The notes under the pieces were generated by a model. The model was not told the DNA's origin, searched no databases, and saw nothing but the letters and a program-made list of their open reading frames with translations. 42,688 nt of DNA from Saprospiraceae bacterium (GTDB lineage: Bacteria; Bacteroidota; Bacteroidia; Chitinophagales; Saprospiraceae). The DNA is taken from assembly GCA_013001595.1 (NCBI GenBank), contig JABDMH010000022.1, forward strand, positions 1 through 42,688, read 5' to 3'. Both the position numbers and the translations under genes were made by a program. Shown in pieces: positions 8,304 through 17,091 of this stretch. Within the stretch, counting starts at the first letter, position 1; every line of letters begins with the position of its first letter.

Positions 8304-9773
8304 TCAGAAAAGAGAAAGCAGCTGATGGGGGGTATGCGCCTGCTCCATCAGGAGCTCAAGTGATTGAGCCATCTCTTCATGATCAGCAATAATATTAGTT
8401 GATTCGGAGGGATCTATTGATAAATCATAGAGCTCTTGTTTGATGGCCTTGGTGGAATCCCTCACATCAAGCCTAATGTATTTCCAGTTGTCCTTTCTAA
8501 TGGCTTGTTTCCCACCTTGTTCATAAAACTCCCAATATAGAAACTTATGTTCTGGCTGATTGGAAGGATTGTTTACTAGCGTTGGTAAAAATGAAATGCC
8601 ATCAATATCTTTTGGTATCTCAACCTGTGCAACGTCGCAGAAAGTGGGCAACACGTCCCAAAATGCAGAGAGATGATCTGTGATGCTGCCTGCTCCAATT
8701 TTGGCAGGCCATTTTGCAATCATAGGCACACGTATACCTCCTTCGTAGAGGTCTCTTTTCTTGCCCCTAAACTTGCCATTACTATCAAAGAAGTCGACGT
8801 TATGTTTGCCTTCTTGATGCGGTCCATTATCACTTGTGAATACAATCAGCGTATTCTCCACAATGCGATGTTGTGTCAACGTACTCTCAATTTTTCCAAC
8901 CGTTTGATCTATCAAACGCAACATTTGTGCAAATCCCTTCTCCGGTTCGGGCCAATCTCGATCCGTGTAAGATCCGTAATCAGGTATTTTCTTTCCATCA
9001 ATGGTCGTCATTGGTACTTCCATGCCATTACCTGTGAAACGTCCGGCTTCATTATTGGCGTGTGGCATATTGAGGGCCAGGTAGAGAAAGAAGGGTTGAT
9101 CTTTGTGGCGGGTAATGAAGGAAGATACCTCCCTATCGAATTCACCCAATACATAGGTTTTCTTCTCCTTAGCTACACCGGTGCCTTCCGGCATATCTGC
9201 TCGATATGGAAATTGTTGATCGGTCTTGTTTCCAGGTAGGATGACTTTTTTAGCTTGCTTGTATAGGAATTCGGGATAAAAATTATGAGCATGCCACATG
9301 TTGATATATCCATAAGCTTCATCAAAACCATGTTGGATCGGGTCATCAGGTTCGGGTGGATTTCCAACACCCCATTTTCCGATGATGGCAGTGCGATACC
9401 CGGCTTCTTTCAGCACTTCAGCTATGGTCCACTCTTCGGAAGAAATCAACTGCGGGGCTGGTGAGTTACCTCGCACCGAAGTGTGACCAGTATGCTTGCC
9501 AGTAAGCAGGCTGGCTCGAGAAGGTGCACATACCGTAGCTCCGGCATAGTGCTGCGTAAACAAGATTCCTTCAGATGCCAGCCGGTCGATGTGTGGTGTA
9601 TGAAGCTCTTTTTGTCCATAGCAGCTGAGGTCTCCATACCCCAAATCATCGGCGAGAATATAGATGATGTTGGGAGGATGGGAAGTAGTGCTTACATCGT
9701 CGGCTTTTTGCTGGCAGGCCAGCAAAATAGTACAACATATAGTTAGCAGCAAGTTTTTTTTTATTGTAGTCAT
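8304..9773 (-). CDS. Sulfatase (arylsulfatase A-like), lipoprotein
   Basis: A 489-residue family S1 sulfatase. The N-terminus is a lipoprotein signal ending in ILLAC with Cys20, so the enzyme should be membrane-anchored outside the cytoplasm. The metal-binding ADDLGYGD (D42, D43) is followed by the active-site motif CAPSRASLLTGKH, in which Cys82 would be turned into formylglycine. Other family marks are AIIGKWGVG, FTSDNGPHQEG and GKFRGKKRDLYEGGIRVPM. It hydrolyses a sulfate ester; the substrate cannot be read from sequence. It is the first gene of an apparent operon with an LpxL-type acyltransferase and a desaturase, which is an unusual setting for a polysaccharide sulfatase. Confidence 0.93.
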   Translation of the reverse strand: MTTIKKNLLLTICCTILLACQQKADDVSTTSHPPNIIYILADDLGYGDLSCYGQKELHTPHIDRLASEGILFTQHYAGATVCAPSRASLLTGKHTGHTSVRGNSPAPQLISSEEWTIAEVLKEAGYRTAIIGKWGVGNPPEPDDPIQHGFDEAYGYINMWHAHNFYPEFLYKQAKKVILPGNKTDQQFPYRADMPEGTGVAKEKKTYVLGEFDREVSSFITRHKDQPFFLYLALNMPHANNEAGRFTGNGMEVPMTTIDGKKIPDYGSYTDRDWPEPEKGFAQMLRLIDQTVGKIESTLTQHRIVENTLIVFTSDNGPHQEGKHNVDFFDSNGKFRGKKRDLYEGGIRVPMIAKWPAKIGAGSITDHLSAFWDVLPTFCDVAQVEIPKDIDGISFLPTLVNNPSNQPEHKFLYWEFYEQGGKQAIRKDNWKYIRLDVRDSTKAIKQELYDLSIDPSESTNIIADHEEMAQSLELLMEQAHTPHQLLSLF

Positions 9774-10440
9774 TCCATTGTATTTGCCGAGTGCAATCAG
9801 AGGAGGATATTGGAAGCATACTTAGTTTGAAAGTATCCTATTACACCGTTCTAAAGCTACCAATCTTAAACCGATCGGCAGCATTTTGAGCTGTCTGATC
9901 CATCTGAGACTGACTAATCTACATACTATTCTCAAATTAGTACTATATCCTGGAAGAAATGACGATAGCAGGATTTTTGAGACATATGAAATCAAGATGT
10001 TGCGAAGAGCCTGTCATTCTATTTGATGCAACTTAACATGCGATTTTGTGAATGCTACTTCGGAGCGAAGCCATGGAAAGGAATGGATCTTGTCACTACA
10101 AATGAAGGGCAACTAAATGTCTACATCATTTTGATTTGTTAGCGGTCAAAATTGTGCCTACGAACTGGACCATTGGAATATCCGGCTGCTCATCTGACTG
10201 TGGTCCATCTGTCGTCCGACTGTCGGATGAATTTCAATTGATTTCCGATGCCAACGATTGTTACCTTCACCTACAATACCAGATATTGAAGAAGATCTTA
10301 CACGGAAATCACATTTATCAAATTATGAGAAGTTATTTCTACACTTAGATTCATTGATGGACACTCCATACTTGCATCCATGATTCATTTTCCGATTTTA
10401 TAAGAATAAATTTTAATATACGCTCTTTGAATAAGACAAT
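9774..10440. other. Intergenic region between divergent sulfatase genes, no gene recognised
   Basis: About 670 bases between two divergent sulfatase genes. No convincing coding frame, RNA gene or terminator was seen. A short perfect palindrome with arms TCCGAC/GTCGGA around one base (10215-10227) is the only clear symmetry and could be a binding site. The length leaves room for two promoters, but no exact TAnnTTTG element was found near either start. Confidence 0.5.
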
Positions 10441-11955
10441 ATGAAATATTGCTTCCTGTTTTTTTGTTTTACAGTTTTTTCAATTCATGCAGCAGATAAA
10501 CCAAACATCTTGTTTATAATGTCTGATGATCATACGACTCAGGCATTTGGAATTTATGGAAGCCGGTTGGCTGCATTGAACATGACGCCAAACTTAGATT
10601 TGCTCGCCAACCAAGGCATTCGGTTTGATCGAGTGTACTGTAACAATGCCATCTGCACTCCCAGTCGTGCCAGTATTATAACTGGCCAGTATTCTCAAAC
10701 GAATGGGATTTTGGATCTGAGGGCCTCCCTGCCTACTGATAAACAATATTTACCAATTGAGATGAAAAGGGCTGGATATGAAACAGCAATGATAGGTAAG
10801 TGGCATCTGAAAAACGAACCTCAGAATTTCGATTATTATTGTGTCCTTCCTGGGCAAGGGAAATATTTTAATCCAGAGTTCAGACTGAGGGGAGAAAGGC
10901 CATGGCCAGAAAATACGATGTTAATGACCGGAACTCATTCAAGCGATGCGATCACAGATATTTCTTTGGAATGGCTGAGAGAAAAACGCGATACATCAAA
11001 AGCTTTTTTTATGATGCATCACTTTAAAGCTCCACACGACATGTTTGAAAATGCCCCGCGATACGATTCCTATCTGGAAGATGTAATTATCCCAGAACCA
11101 GTTAATTTACACAATCAGCCAGCGAAAGGATTTGGTTCGGCTGCATCAAGGCCATATGGTGCTGGTGTGACCAAAGCGCATCCAAGCTGGGGGCTTGGAA
11201 AGAAACTAGGAATAGATCAAAGTCTTTCAGAGCCGGCATATGGTAAGGCTGTGTATCAAAAATATTTGAAAAGATACCTTCGCTGTGTAAAAGGTGTTGA
11301 TGACAACGTCAAAAGATTGATCGACTTCTTGAAGGAATCTGGTGTGTATGAAAATACAGTTGTTATTTACACCGGTGATCAGGGTTTTTTACTGGGGGAA
11401 CACGATTTTATGGATAAGCGCTGGATGTATGAGGAGTCCATGCGTATGCCATTGATCATTCATTATCCGAAAATCATTAAGCGTGGCTCCGTGAATAATT
11501 GGCTAATTAACAACACTGATTTTGCTCCGACAATTTTGGCATTGGCGGGAATACAGACCCCAGGCTACATGCAGGGTATCAGTTTTCTAGACGCAATTGA
11601 GGGAAACGATCGACCTGCCAACTGGCGCAAGGTTACCTATTATCGCTACTGGATGCATATGGCCCATAAGCTAAGGGTTCCGGCACACTTCGGCATTCGC
11701 GGTGAGCGATACAAGCTCATTTTCTTCTACGGCACAGATAAAGACGGAAGTTCCGAAAATTCCACTCCTGCGGCATGGGAGCTTTACGACATGTCAACAG
11801 ATCCGCATGAAATGAATAACCTCTATGATAAACCAGCATACGCTTCACTCATTGGCAAAATGAAGCAGGAGTTGAAAGATGCTAGACTGGAATTGGGTGA
11901 ACAGGATATGAATGAGCATATTTTAGCAATCATCGACAAAAACTGGGACAAATAG
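10441..11955 (+). CDS. Sulfatase, secreted (choline-/GlcNAc-6-sulfatase-like)
   Basis: A 504-residue family S1 sulfatase with a Sec signal peptide (MKYCFLFFCFTVFSIHAA). Metal-binding MSDDHTTQAFG (D29, D30) is followed by CTPSRASIITGQYSQTNGI, with Cys72 the predicted formylglycine site. IGKWHLKNE (K120, H122) and the later YTGDQGFLLGEH complete the active site. The TGQYSQTNG continuation and the GDQGFLLGEHDFMDKR block resemble sulfatases annotated as N-acetylglucosamine-6-sulfatase or mucin-desulfating, but the true substrate is unknown. It is followed by another sulfatase gene whose GTG start overlaps this TAG stop by one base (TAGTG), so the two are co-translated or at least co-transcribed. 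Confidence 0.93.
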   Translation: MKYCFLFFCFTVFSIHAADKPNILFIMSDDHTTQAFGIYGSRLAALNMTPNLDLLANQGIRFDRVYCNNAICTPSRASIITGQYSQTNGILDLRASLPTDKQYLPIEMKRAGYETAMIGKWHLKNEPQNFDYYCVLPGQGKYFNPEFRLRGERPWPENTMLMTGTHSSDAITDISLEWLREKRDTSKAFFMMHHFKAPHDMFENAPRYDSYLEDVIIPEPVNLHNQPAKGFGSAASRPYGAGVTKAHPSWGLGKKLGIDQSLSEPAYGKAVYQKYLKRYLRCVKGVDDNVKRLIDFLKESGVYENTVVIYTGDQGFLLGEHDFMDKRWMYEESMRMPLIIHYPKIIKRGSVNNWLINNTDFAPTILALAGIQTPGYMQGISFLDAIEGNDRPANWRKVTYYRYWMHMAHKLRVPAHFGIRGERYKLIFFYGTDKDGSSENSTPAAWELYDMSTDPHEMNNLYDKPAYASLIGKMKQELKDARLELGEQDMNEHILAIIDKNWDK

Positions 11956-13514
11956 TGAAGCAGAATGCCACATTACTTTTTTTATTCTTGACAACTTTCC
12001 TGTCGGCAAGTAAAAATCCTAACATCCTTTTTATTCTCGCCGATGATCTTGGTTATGGAGACGTAGCCTGCTATAGCACCGATTCGAAAGTGGCAACTCC
12101 TAACTTAGATAAGCTGGCCAAGGCAGGTATGCGCTTTTTGGATGCCCACAGTCCCTCAACGGTATGTACACCCTCCAGATACAGCTTGCTGACGGGGCAA
12201 TTTGCCTTTCGAACAGGAGTTTACGGTGTGTTCACAGGTGTCGGAGGGCCAAACATGATTAGAGAAAACCAACTAACCCTACCCCAACTCTTAAAAGAAA
12301 AAGATTACCAAACAGCTTTGTTTGGTAAGTGGCACATAGGTATGACTTTCTATGATGAAGGCGGTCGCGCCATCAATGAAAAAGGTCTGGAACCTGTAAA
12401 GCAAATTGATTATTCGAGGCCTGCTTCCGACGCTCCAATTCATCGGGGATTTGATGACTTTTTTGGCACAGTCTGCTGTCCTACAACCGATTGGCTATAC
12501 GCTTTTGTTGACGGTGATCGCATTCCAGTTCCTCCAACGAAGCAACTTGATCAAGCCTTGAAAAGTGAGATTGGCCTTCCCAATCATCCATATTCGAAAG
12601 ATTGCCGTGAGGGATTAATTGCGCCTGATTTTGACATGGAAAACGTAGACCTCATCTTTCTAGATAAAAGCAAAAGTTTTCTCAGAAATCACAGCGCGAA
12701 AAATCCGAATAGACCATTCTTCCTGCTACACGCTACTCAGGCAGTTCATTTGCCTTCTTTTGCAGCAGATCAATTCAAAGGTAAATCCGGTGCTGGTCCG
12801 CATGGTGATTTTATATTTCAGTTTGACTGGATGGTCGGCGAGATATTGAGAACACTTGAGGAAACAGGCCTTGTGGAAAATACCATCATAATGATTGCCA
12901 GTGATAATGGTCCGGAGCTACCAACCGTGAAGGCCATGTCGATGGATCACGATCACAATGGCTCCCATCCTTGGCGGGGAATGAAAAGAGATAGTTGGGA
13001 GGGAGGACACAGAGTGCCATTCATTGTAAGTTGGCCAGGAATCATAAAACCGGGATCCACTTCTAAACAGATTGTTAGTTTAACAGATGTCATGGCAACT
13101 GTAGCTGACTTGGTAGGTTATGAACTTCCAAATAACTCAGCAGAAGATAGCTTCAGCTTTCTCAAAGTGCTGACAGGTGAACAACCGGATTCTTTGGCTT
13201 TTAAAGAATATAGCCTTCAACAGGCACGCCGAGATAATGCAAAGTCCATACGCAAGGGAAAATGGAAGTATTTGGATCATAAGGGTTCTGGAGGCAACGA
13301 TTACACGCGACATGGTCAATGGGGAGCCCAATACGTAGATTTACCAAACAACACAGTGGATGCACCCGCTCAACTCTATAATCTTGATGTAGATCCTGGA
13401 GAAACAAATAATCTTTATTATAAGCATCCAGAAATCGTACAGCACCTTAGAGAAAAGCTGGCAGAATTAATTGAGAATGGACGATCTAGACCTAAATTAT
13501 CTCATGAGGAGTAA
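11955..13514 (+). CDS. Sulfatase, secreted (arylsulfatase A-like)
   Basis: A 519-residue family S1 sulfatase starting with GTG at 11955, which shares one base with the TAG of the preceding sulfatase gene. The first 19 residues are a Sec signal (LLFLFLTTFLSA). ADDLGYGDVACYS (D30, D31) is followed by CTPSRYSLLTGQF, with Cys71 the formylglycine site. Further family marks are ALFGKWHIGM, IASDNGPE and a WRGMKRDSWEGGHRVPF block before the C-terminal LYNLDVDPGETNNLY. The paired genes have different sulfatase subtypes, which fits sequential removal of different sulfate groups from one polymer. The substrate is not known. Confidence 0.93.
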   Translation: MKQNATLLFLFLTTFLSASKNPNILFILADDLGYGDVACYSTDSKVATPNLDKLAKAGMRFLDAHSPSTVCTPSRYSLLTGQFAFRTGVYGVFTGVGGPNMIRENQLTLPQLLKEKDYQTALFGKWHIGMTFYDEGGRAINEKGLEPVKQIDYSRPASDAPIHRGFDDFFGTVCCPTTDWLYAFVDGDRIPVPPTKQLDQALKSEIGLPNHPYSKDCREGLIAPDFDMENVDLIFLDKSKSFLRNHSAKNPNRPFFLLHATQAVHLPSFAADQFKGKSGAGPHGDFIFQFDWMVGEILRTLEETGLVENTIIMIASDNGPELPTVKAMSMDHDHNGSHPWRGMKRDSWEGGHRVPFIVSWPGIIKPGSTSKQIVSLTDVMATVADLVGYELPNNSAEDSFSFLKVLTGEQPDSLAFKEYSLQQARRDNAKSIRKGKWKYLDHKGSGGNDYTRHGQWGAQYVDLPNNTVDAPAQLYNLDVDPGETNNLYYKHPEIVQHLREKLAELIENGRSRPKLSHEE

Positions 13515-13602
13515 TTTCGGCTCCCGCGGCCTGCATAGACAATTGCGATTAGTCTTACAATCATTCCCATCTAACTGGTTGGAACACGATGGAAGTATAT
13601 GA

Positions 13603-15024
13603 TCACAATTCAAAATCCCAGTCACCTCGATAGGTTCTTTTCACAAATTGATTGGCAGGCTCAAAGTTGGTGATTTTCATGGATTCACCATCCCATAGCA
13701 GTTCCTTTCTACCAGGATAGGATGGTCTGCGTGCTGATTTTTCTTTTTCATAGTAGTTGTGACTGAGCACAGCTAAGTTGCCCATAAGGACCGTTTCCGT
13801 AAGGGGTCCAGACTTATCGAAAGAAGAACTGGTATAAGTGCCATATCCTGCTTTACAAGCTTTTACCCACTGTTGCTGATGCGCTTCATTACCGCCATCT
13901 ACGAGGGGTGAAGAGGGTTTGGGCTGTGAGACTTCCTCCATCTTTGTTGTTGGAAGAATGGTGGGATTGGTGCCAAATAGCCCAGCCATCAACTTACCCT
14001 GGGAGCCTTCAAACAGTATGCCTCCATTCCATTCTCCCAGCGCCTCTTCGGGAAGCAGTTCATTGGGACGTTCTGGCAATATTCCACCATCATACCAAAC
14101 CATTTCCACGGCCGGCATGGAAGCTCGAGTGGGGAAGCTGATATGGATTTTGCTAGCAGATGGATAACTGTGTGTATAGTGAGCCTCCTCAAAGTAGCCA
14201 ACCCAATTGGCAGCAGCACTGCAATACACTGAGGTGGGATATCCTAATTTTAATGCCCGATAAGGTACATCCATGAAATGACACCCCATGTCACCCAGGG
14301 CACCAGTACCATAATCCACCCATCCACGCCATTTTCCCGGGAGGTAGTTTGCATAATACTCCGTATATGGAGCAGTGCCCAGCCATAAATCCCAGCTAAC
14401 CTCCGGAGGTACTGGATGATGTGCGGTAGGCTTGGGAATTCCTTGCGGCCAGCCTGGCCGATTGGTCCAAACGTGCACTTTTTTTACCTCACCAATGAGA
14501 CCCTCCTGGATCCATGATTCGATGTAGCGAGTGTCGTCTCCGCTGCTTCCCTGATTACCCATTTGGGTTACAAGTTTATATTTCTTGGCTGCCTGGGTTA
14601 GCATCCTAGCTTCATAGATGTCATGGGTTAAAGGTTTTTCGCAATATATGTGCTTGCCTCGCCTCATACACTCCAACGCCTGCACCGCATGCATATGATC
14701 GGGACTGCTGATCAGCACCGCATCGATGTGATCTCCTTCCTGATCAAGCATCTCTCGAAAGTCTCGATAATATGGTGCCTTCGGAAAAGCTTTCCGCGTT
14801 TTTTCTGCACGCCGATCATCCACATCACATAACGCTACGATGTCATCGCTGCCATCATTGTATGCCCTAGTGATATTGGTCCATCCTTTTCCTCCGGCAC
14901 CGATGGCAGCAATTTGAAGCTTGTCACTTGGGGCGATGTGATCTTTACCACCCAAGGTGTGACGGGGTAAAATAGAGAATACAGGTAAGGCACCTGCAAG
15001 TCGAGTGAACTTTCGTCTTTTCAT
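13603..15024 (-). CDS. Gfo/Idh/MocA family oxidoreductase with Tat signal
   Basis: A 473-residue protein. It begins with a twin-arginine motif (MKRRKFTRLAG) and a short hydrophobic stretch, so export of the folded, NAD(P)-loaded enzyme by Tat is likely, as for glucose-fructose oxidoreductase. The Rossmann site is IAAIGAGGKGW (G42-G47). The family signature CEKPLTHDIYEA has the catalytic-region Lys130, and SSPDHMHAVQALECMRRGKHIY is also typical. The C-terminal half has WVDYGTGALGDMGCHFMD, common in secreted members found beside sulfatases and glycoside hydrolases. The reaction is an NAD(P)-linked sugar oxidation/reduction or an NAD-assisted glycosidic cleavage; sequence alone does not decide. 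It lies convergent to the sulfatase pair and divergent from the next sulfatase. Confidence 0.88.
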   Translation of the reverse strand: MKRRKFTRLAGALPVFSILPRHTLGGKDHIAPSDKLQIAAIGAGGKGWTNITRAYNDGSDDIVALCDVDDRRAEKTRKAFPKAPYYRDFREMLDQEGDHIDAVLISSPDHMHAVQALECMRRGKHIYCEKPLTHDIYEARMLTQAAKKYKLVTQMGNQGSSGDDTRYIESWIQEGLIGEVKKVHVWTNRPGWPQGIPKPTAHHPVPPEVSWDLWLGTAPYTEYYANYLPGKWRGWVDYGTGALGDMGCHFMDVPYRALKLGYPTSVYCSAAANWVGYFEEAHYTHSYPSASKIHISFPTRASMPAVEMVWYDGGILPERPNELLPEEALGEWNGGILFEGSQGKLMAGLFGTNPTILPTTKMEEVSQPKPSSPLVDGGNEAHQQQWVKACKAGYGTYTSSSFDKSGPLTETVLMGNLAVLSHNYYEKEKSARRPSYPGRKELLWDGESMKITNFEPANQFVKRTYRGDWDFEL

Positions 15025-15177
15025 TTCTGACCCTTTTCTGAATGTCTCAAGGTAGCAAAAACATGAAGGAAATCAATAGGCAAGAAGGTGATTTTGACAT
15101 CCTCTAAATCGTGAAGAACTGACGGCTCGATCGGATCTTTTTTTTTCACAAGTGACTAAATTGTTGCTGGAAATGGC

Positions 15178-15393
15178 TCATTCACAGCCTTTAGAGTTCA
15201 ATTGCCAAGACCTTGCCTGCCGGTGTTGAAAACTCCTGCTTAACTCAACAGTGTTTAGGACCCTGAGGGTCCCATCGTTCTCCACAACATTTATATCTGA
15301 TGTTTCAATGGTTTCCACGGCTAGGTAGAGTCCGCTGATGCTTCCATTGGGAATGGTTAGGTTGTGATCGTATACTGCTATTGGTGCTTGATT
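15178..15393 (-). pseudogene. Possible decayed coding remnant resembling a secreted-protein C-terminal domain
   Basis: Between the oxidoreductase and the sulfatase, the minus strand has a 71-codon open stretch without a start codon, bounded by TAA at 15396-15394 and TGA at 15180-15178. It reads VYDHNLTIPNGSISGLYLAV, then ETIETSDINVVENDG, and ends LNSKGCE. The style resembles the stacked beta-strand domains found near the C-terminus of Bacteroidota secreted proteins, but I cannot name a family. It may be a remnant or chance. The rest of the 15025-15446 gap shows only a T-rich run near 15138 and a weak promoter. Confidence 0.3.
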
Positions 15394-15407
15394 TTATCCT
15401 ATATTTA
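15381..15407 (+). promoter_or_regulatory. Probable Bacteroidota-type promoter of the sulfatase gene
   Basis: TTG (15381-15383), 16 bases, then TATATTTA (15400-15407), which matches seven of eight positions of the TAnnTTTG minus-7 element. It lies 40 bases before the ATG at 15447. This also supports choosing that ATG rather than the in-frame ATG at 15381, which would lie inside the promoter. Confidence 0.4.
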
Positions 15408-15446
15408 AAGTCATTGCGCCCCATTAATTCATTAGCAAATAACAAC

Positions 15447-17054
15447 ATGATTACCAGCCAGTATAAGTATTCGTTCTTGCACCAATTTGTCAGTAGGCTG
15501 TTCCAGACTAGCATCGGAGTATTTCTCATTCTTGCCCTTTCTATATTGGTAGCTCCAGGAGTATTGACAGGTCAAAGTGAATCAGATCGCCCTAACATTA
15601 TTTTCATTTTGGCAGATGACCTTGGCTATGGTGACATTTCAGCATTTAACGAACACGGGAAGTTGCACACAGAAAATGTGGATCGTCTAGCACGCGAGGG
15701 GATGAAATTTACCGATGCACATACCACTTCTTCAGTTTGCACTCCAACCAGATACAGCATTCTGACTGGGCGGTATAATTGGCGGTCCAGGTTGAAAAAG
15801 TCTGTGCTGAGTGGGTATTCAAAGGCCTTAATTGATGGGAACAGATTGACCGTAGCTGAAATATGTCAGGAGAAGGGATATCATACGGGGTATGTTGGTA
15901 AGTGGCATTTGGGATGGGATTGGCAATTTACCACCGATCAAGATGATTCCATCGATAAGCTTTCTGATCGACCGCAAGTGGATTTCAGTCAGCCCATCAA
16001 AAATGGCCCGAAAGATCATGGTTTTACTTATTCATATGGATTTAGTGGATCGTTGGATATGCCTCCTTATGTCTATGTGGAGAATGGCTACGTTACGGCA
16101 ATACCCAAGGATTCAACAGTATGTACTGATGAAAAGGGTTTCTGGCGCAATGGACTAACCAGTCCTGATTTCAACCATACCCTGGTACTGCCGCACCTCA
16201 CTGAAAAAGCAGTATCTTATATTGATGCAAGAGCAGCGGATGAGCATCCTTTTCTCTTGTATTTTCCATTACCGGCACCTCACACACCCATCTTACCCAT
16301 CACTGAATTTATGGGCAAGAGCAACACTAATTTCTACGGTGATTTTGTTCTTCAAGTAGACGACGTCGTTGGTCAGATAATGGCTGCATTGGAGAAGCAT
16401 GCCATGCATGAAAACACGCTGATCATTTTTACGAGTGATAATGGTTGTTCTCCCAGAGCAGATTTTGCAGAACTTGCTCAAGTGGGGCATGACCCCAGTC
16501 ATATTTTCCGTGGTCATAAGGCAGATATATTTGAAGGTGGACATCGTGTCCCCTTTGTTGTGAGGTGGCCTTCAAAAATCAAGGCAGGTAGCGTTTCTGA
16601 CGAAGTGATCTCCACAGTTGATTTTATGAGGACAATTGCGGAAGTGGTGGGCTATGAGCTATCAGATGATGCTGCGGAAGACAGCTATAGTTTACTACCG
16701 ATATTGTTGCAGCAATCTTTTGAGGGGCCATTGAGGGAAGCTACCGTACACCATTCGATCAATGGCAGTTTTGCCATTCGACAAGGAACTTGGAAACTAA
16801 TACTTTGCGCTGATTCTGGTGGATGGAGTGCACCCCGCCCTGGTGATGTTGCACCGGATTCACCTTCGATCCAATTGTATGACTTAGCGGAAGATCCGCA
16901 AGAATTGGACAATCTTCAAGAAAGTCATCCTGAAAAAGTGGCAGCTTTAAAAGAGCTGTTAACAAAGTACATCAAAAATGGTCGAAGTACAGCCGGAACA
17001 ACAATGCACAACGACGGCCCAGAGGTTTGGCCTGAACTTCATTGGATGGAATGA
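15447..17054 (+). CDS. Sulfatase, secreted (CTPTR type)
   Basis: A 535-residue family S1 sulfatase. The chosen ATG at 15447 precedes a signal peptide with a long N-region (hydrophobic TSIGVFLILALSILVAPGVL, residues 21-40). An in-frame ATG at 15381 would add 22 residues but overlaps the promoter-like element. ADDLGYGDIS (D57, D58) is followed by CTPTRYSILTGRYNWR, with Cys98 as the formylglycine site; Thr in place of Ser in CxPSR is allowed by the CxPxR rule. Other marks are YVGKWHLGWDW, FTSDNGCSPRADF and HIFRGHKADIFEGGHRVPF. The target is a sulfate ester on an unknown polymer. It is close in style to the sulfatase at 11955, for example in both having the GYEL...AEDSxS block. Confidence 0.92.
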   Translation: MITSQYKYSFLHQFVSRLFQTSIGVFLILALSILVAPGVLTGQSESDRPNIIFILADDLGYGDISAFNEHGKLHTENVDRLAREGMKFTDAHTTSSVCTPTRYSILTGRYNWRSRLKKSVLSGYSKALIDGNRLTVAEICQEKGYHTGYVGKWHLGWDWQFTTDQDDSIDKLSDRPQVDFSQPIKNGPKDHGFTYSYGFSGSLDMPPYVYVENGYVTAIPKDSTVCTDEKGFWRNGLTSPDFNHTLVLPHLTEKAVSYIDARAADEHPFLLYFPLPAPHTPILPITEFMGKSNTNFYGDFVLQVDDVVGQIMAALEKHAMHENTLIIFTSDNGCSPRADFAELAQVGHDPSHIFRGHKADIFEGGHRVPFVVRWPSKIKAGSVSDEVISTVDFMRTIAEVVGYELSDDAAEDSYSLLPILLQQSFEGPLREATVHHSINGSFAIRQGTWKLILCADSGGWSAPRPGDVAPDSPSIQLYDLAEDPQELDNLQESHPEKVAALKELLTKYIKNGRSTAGTTMHNDGPEVWPELHWME

Positions 17055-17091
17055 CCGACTGCTGCAAACTTATTAAGGGAAGACCGTAGGC

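Noticed and set aside
10136-10348. 70-codon plus-strand frame in the sulfatase intergenic region
   Set aside because: TTG start, no recognisable motif and no promoter; most likely chance.
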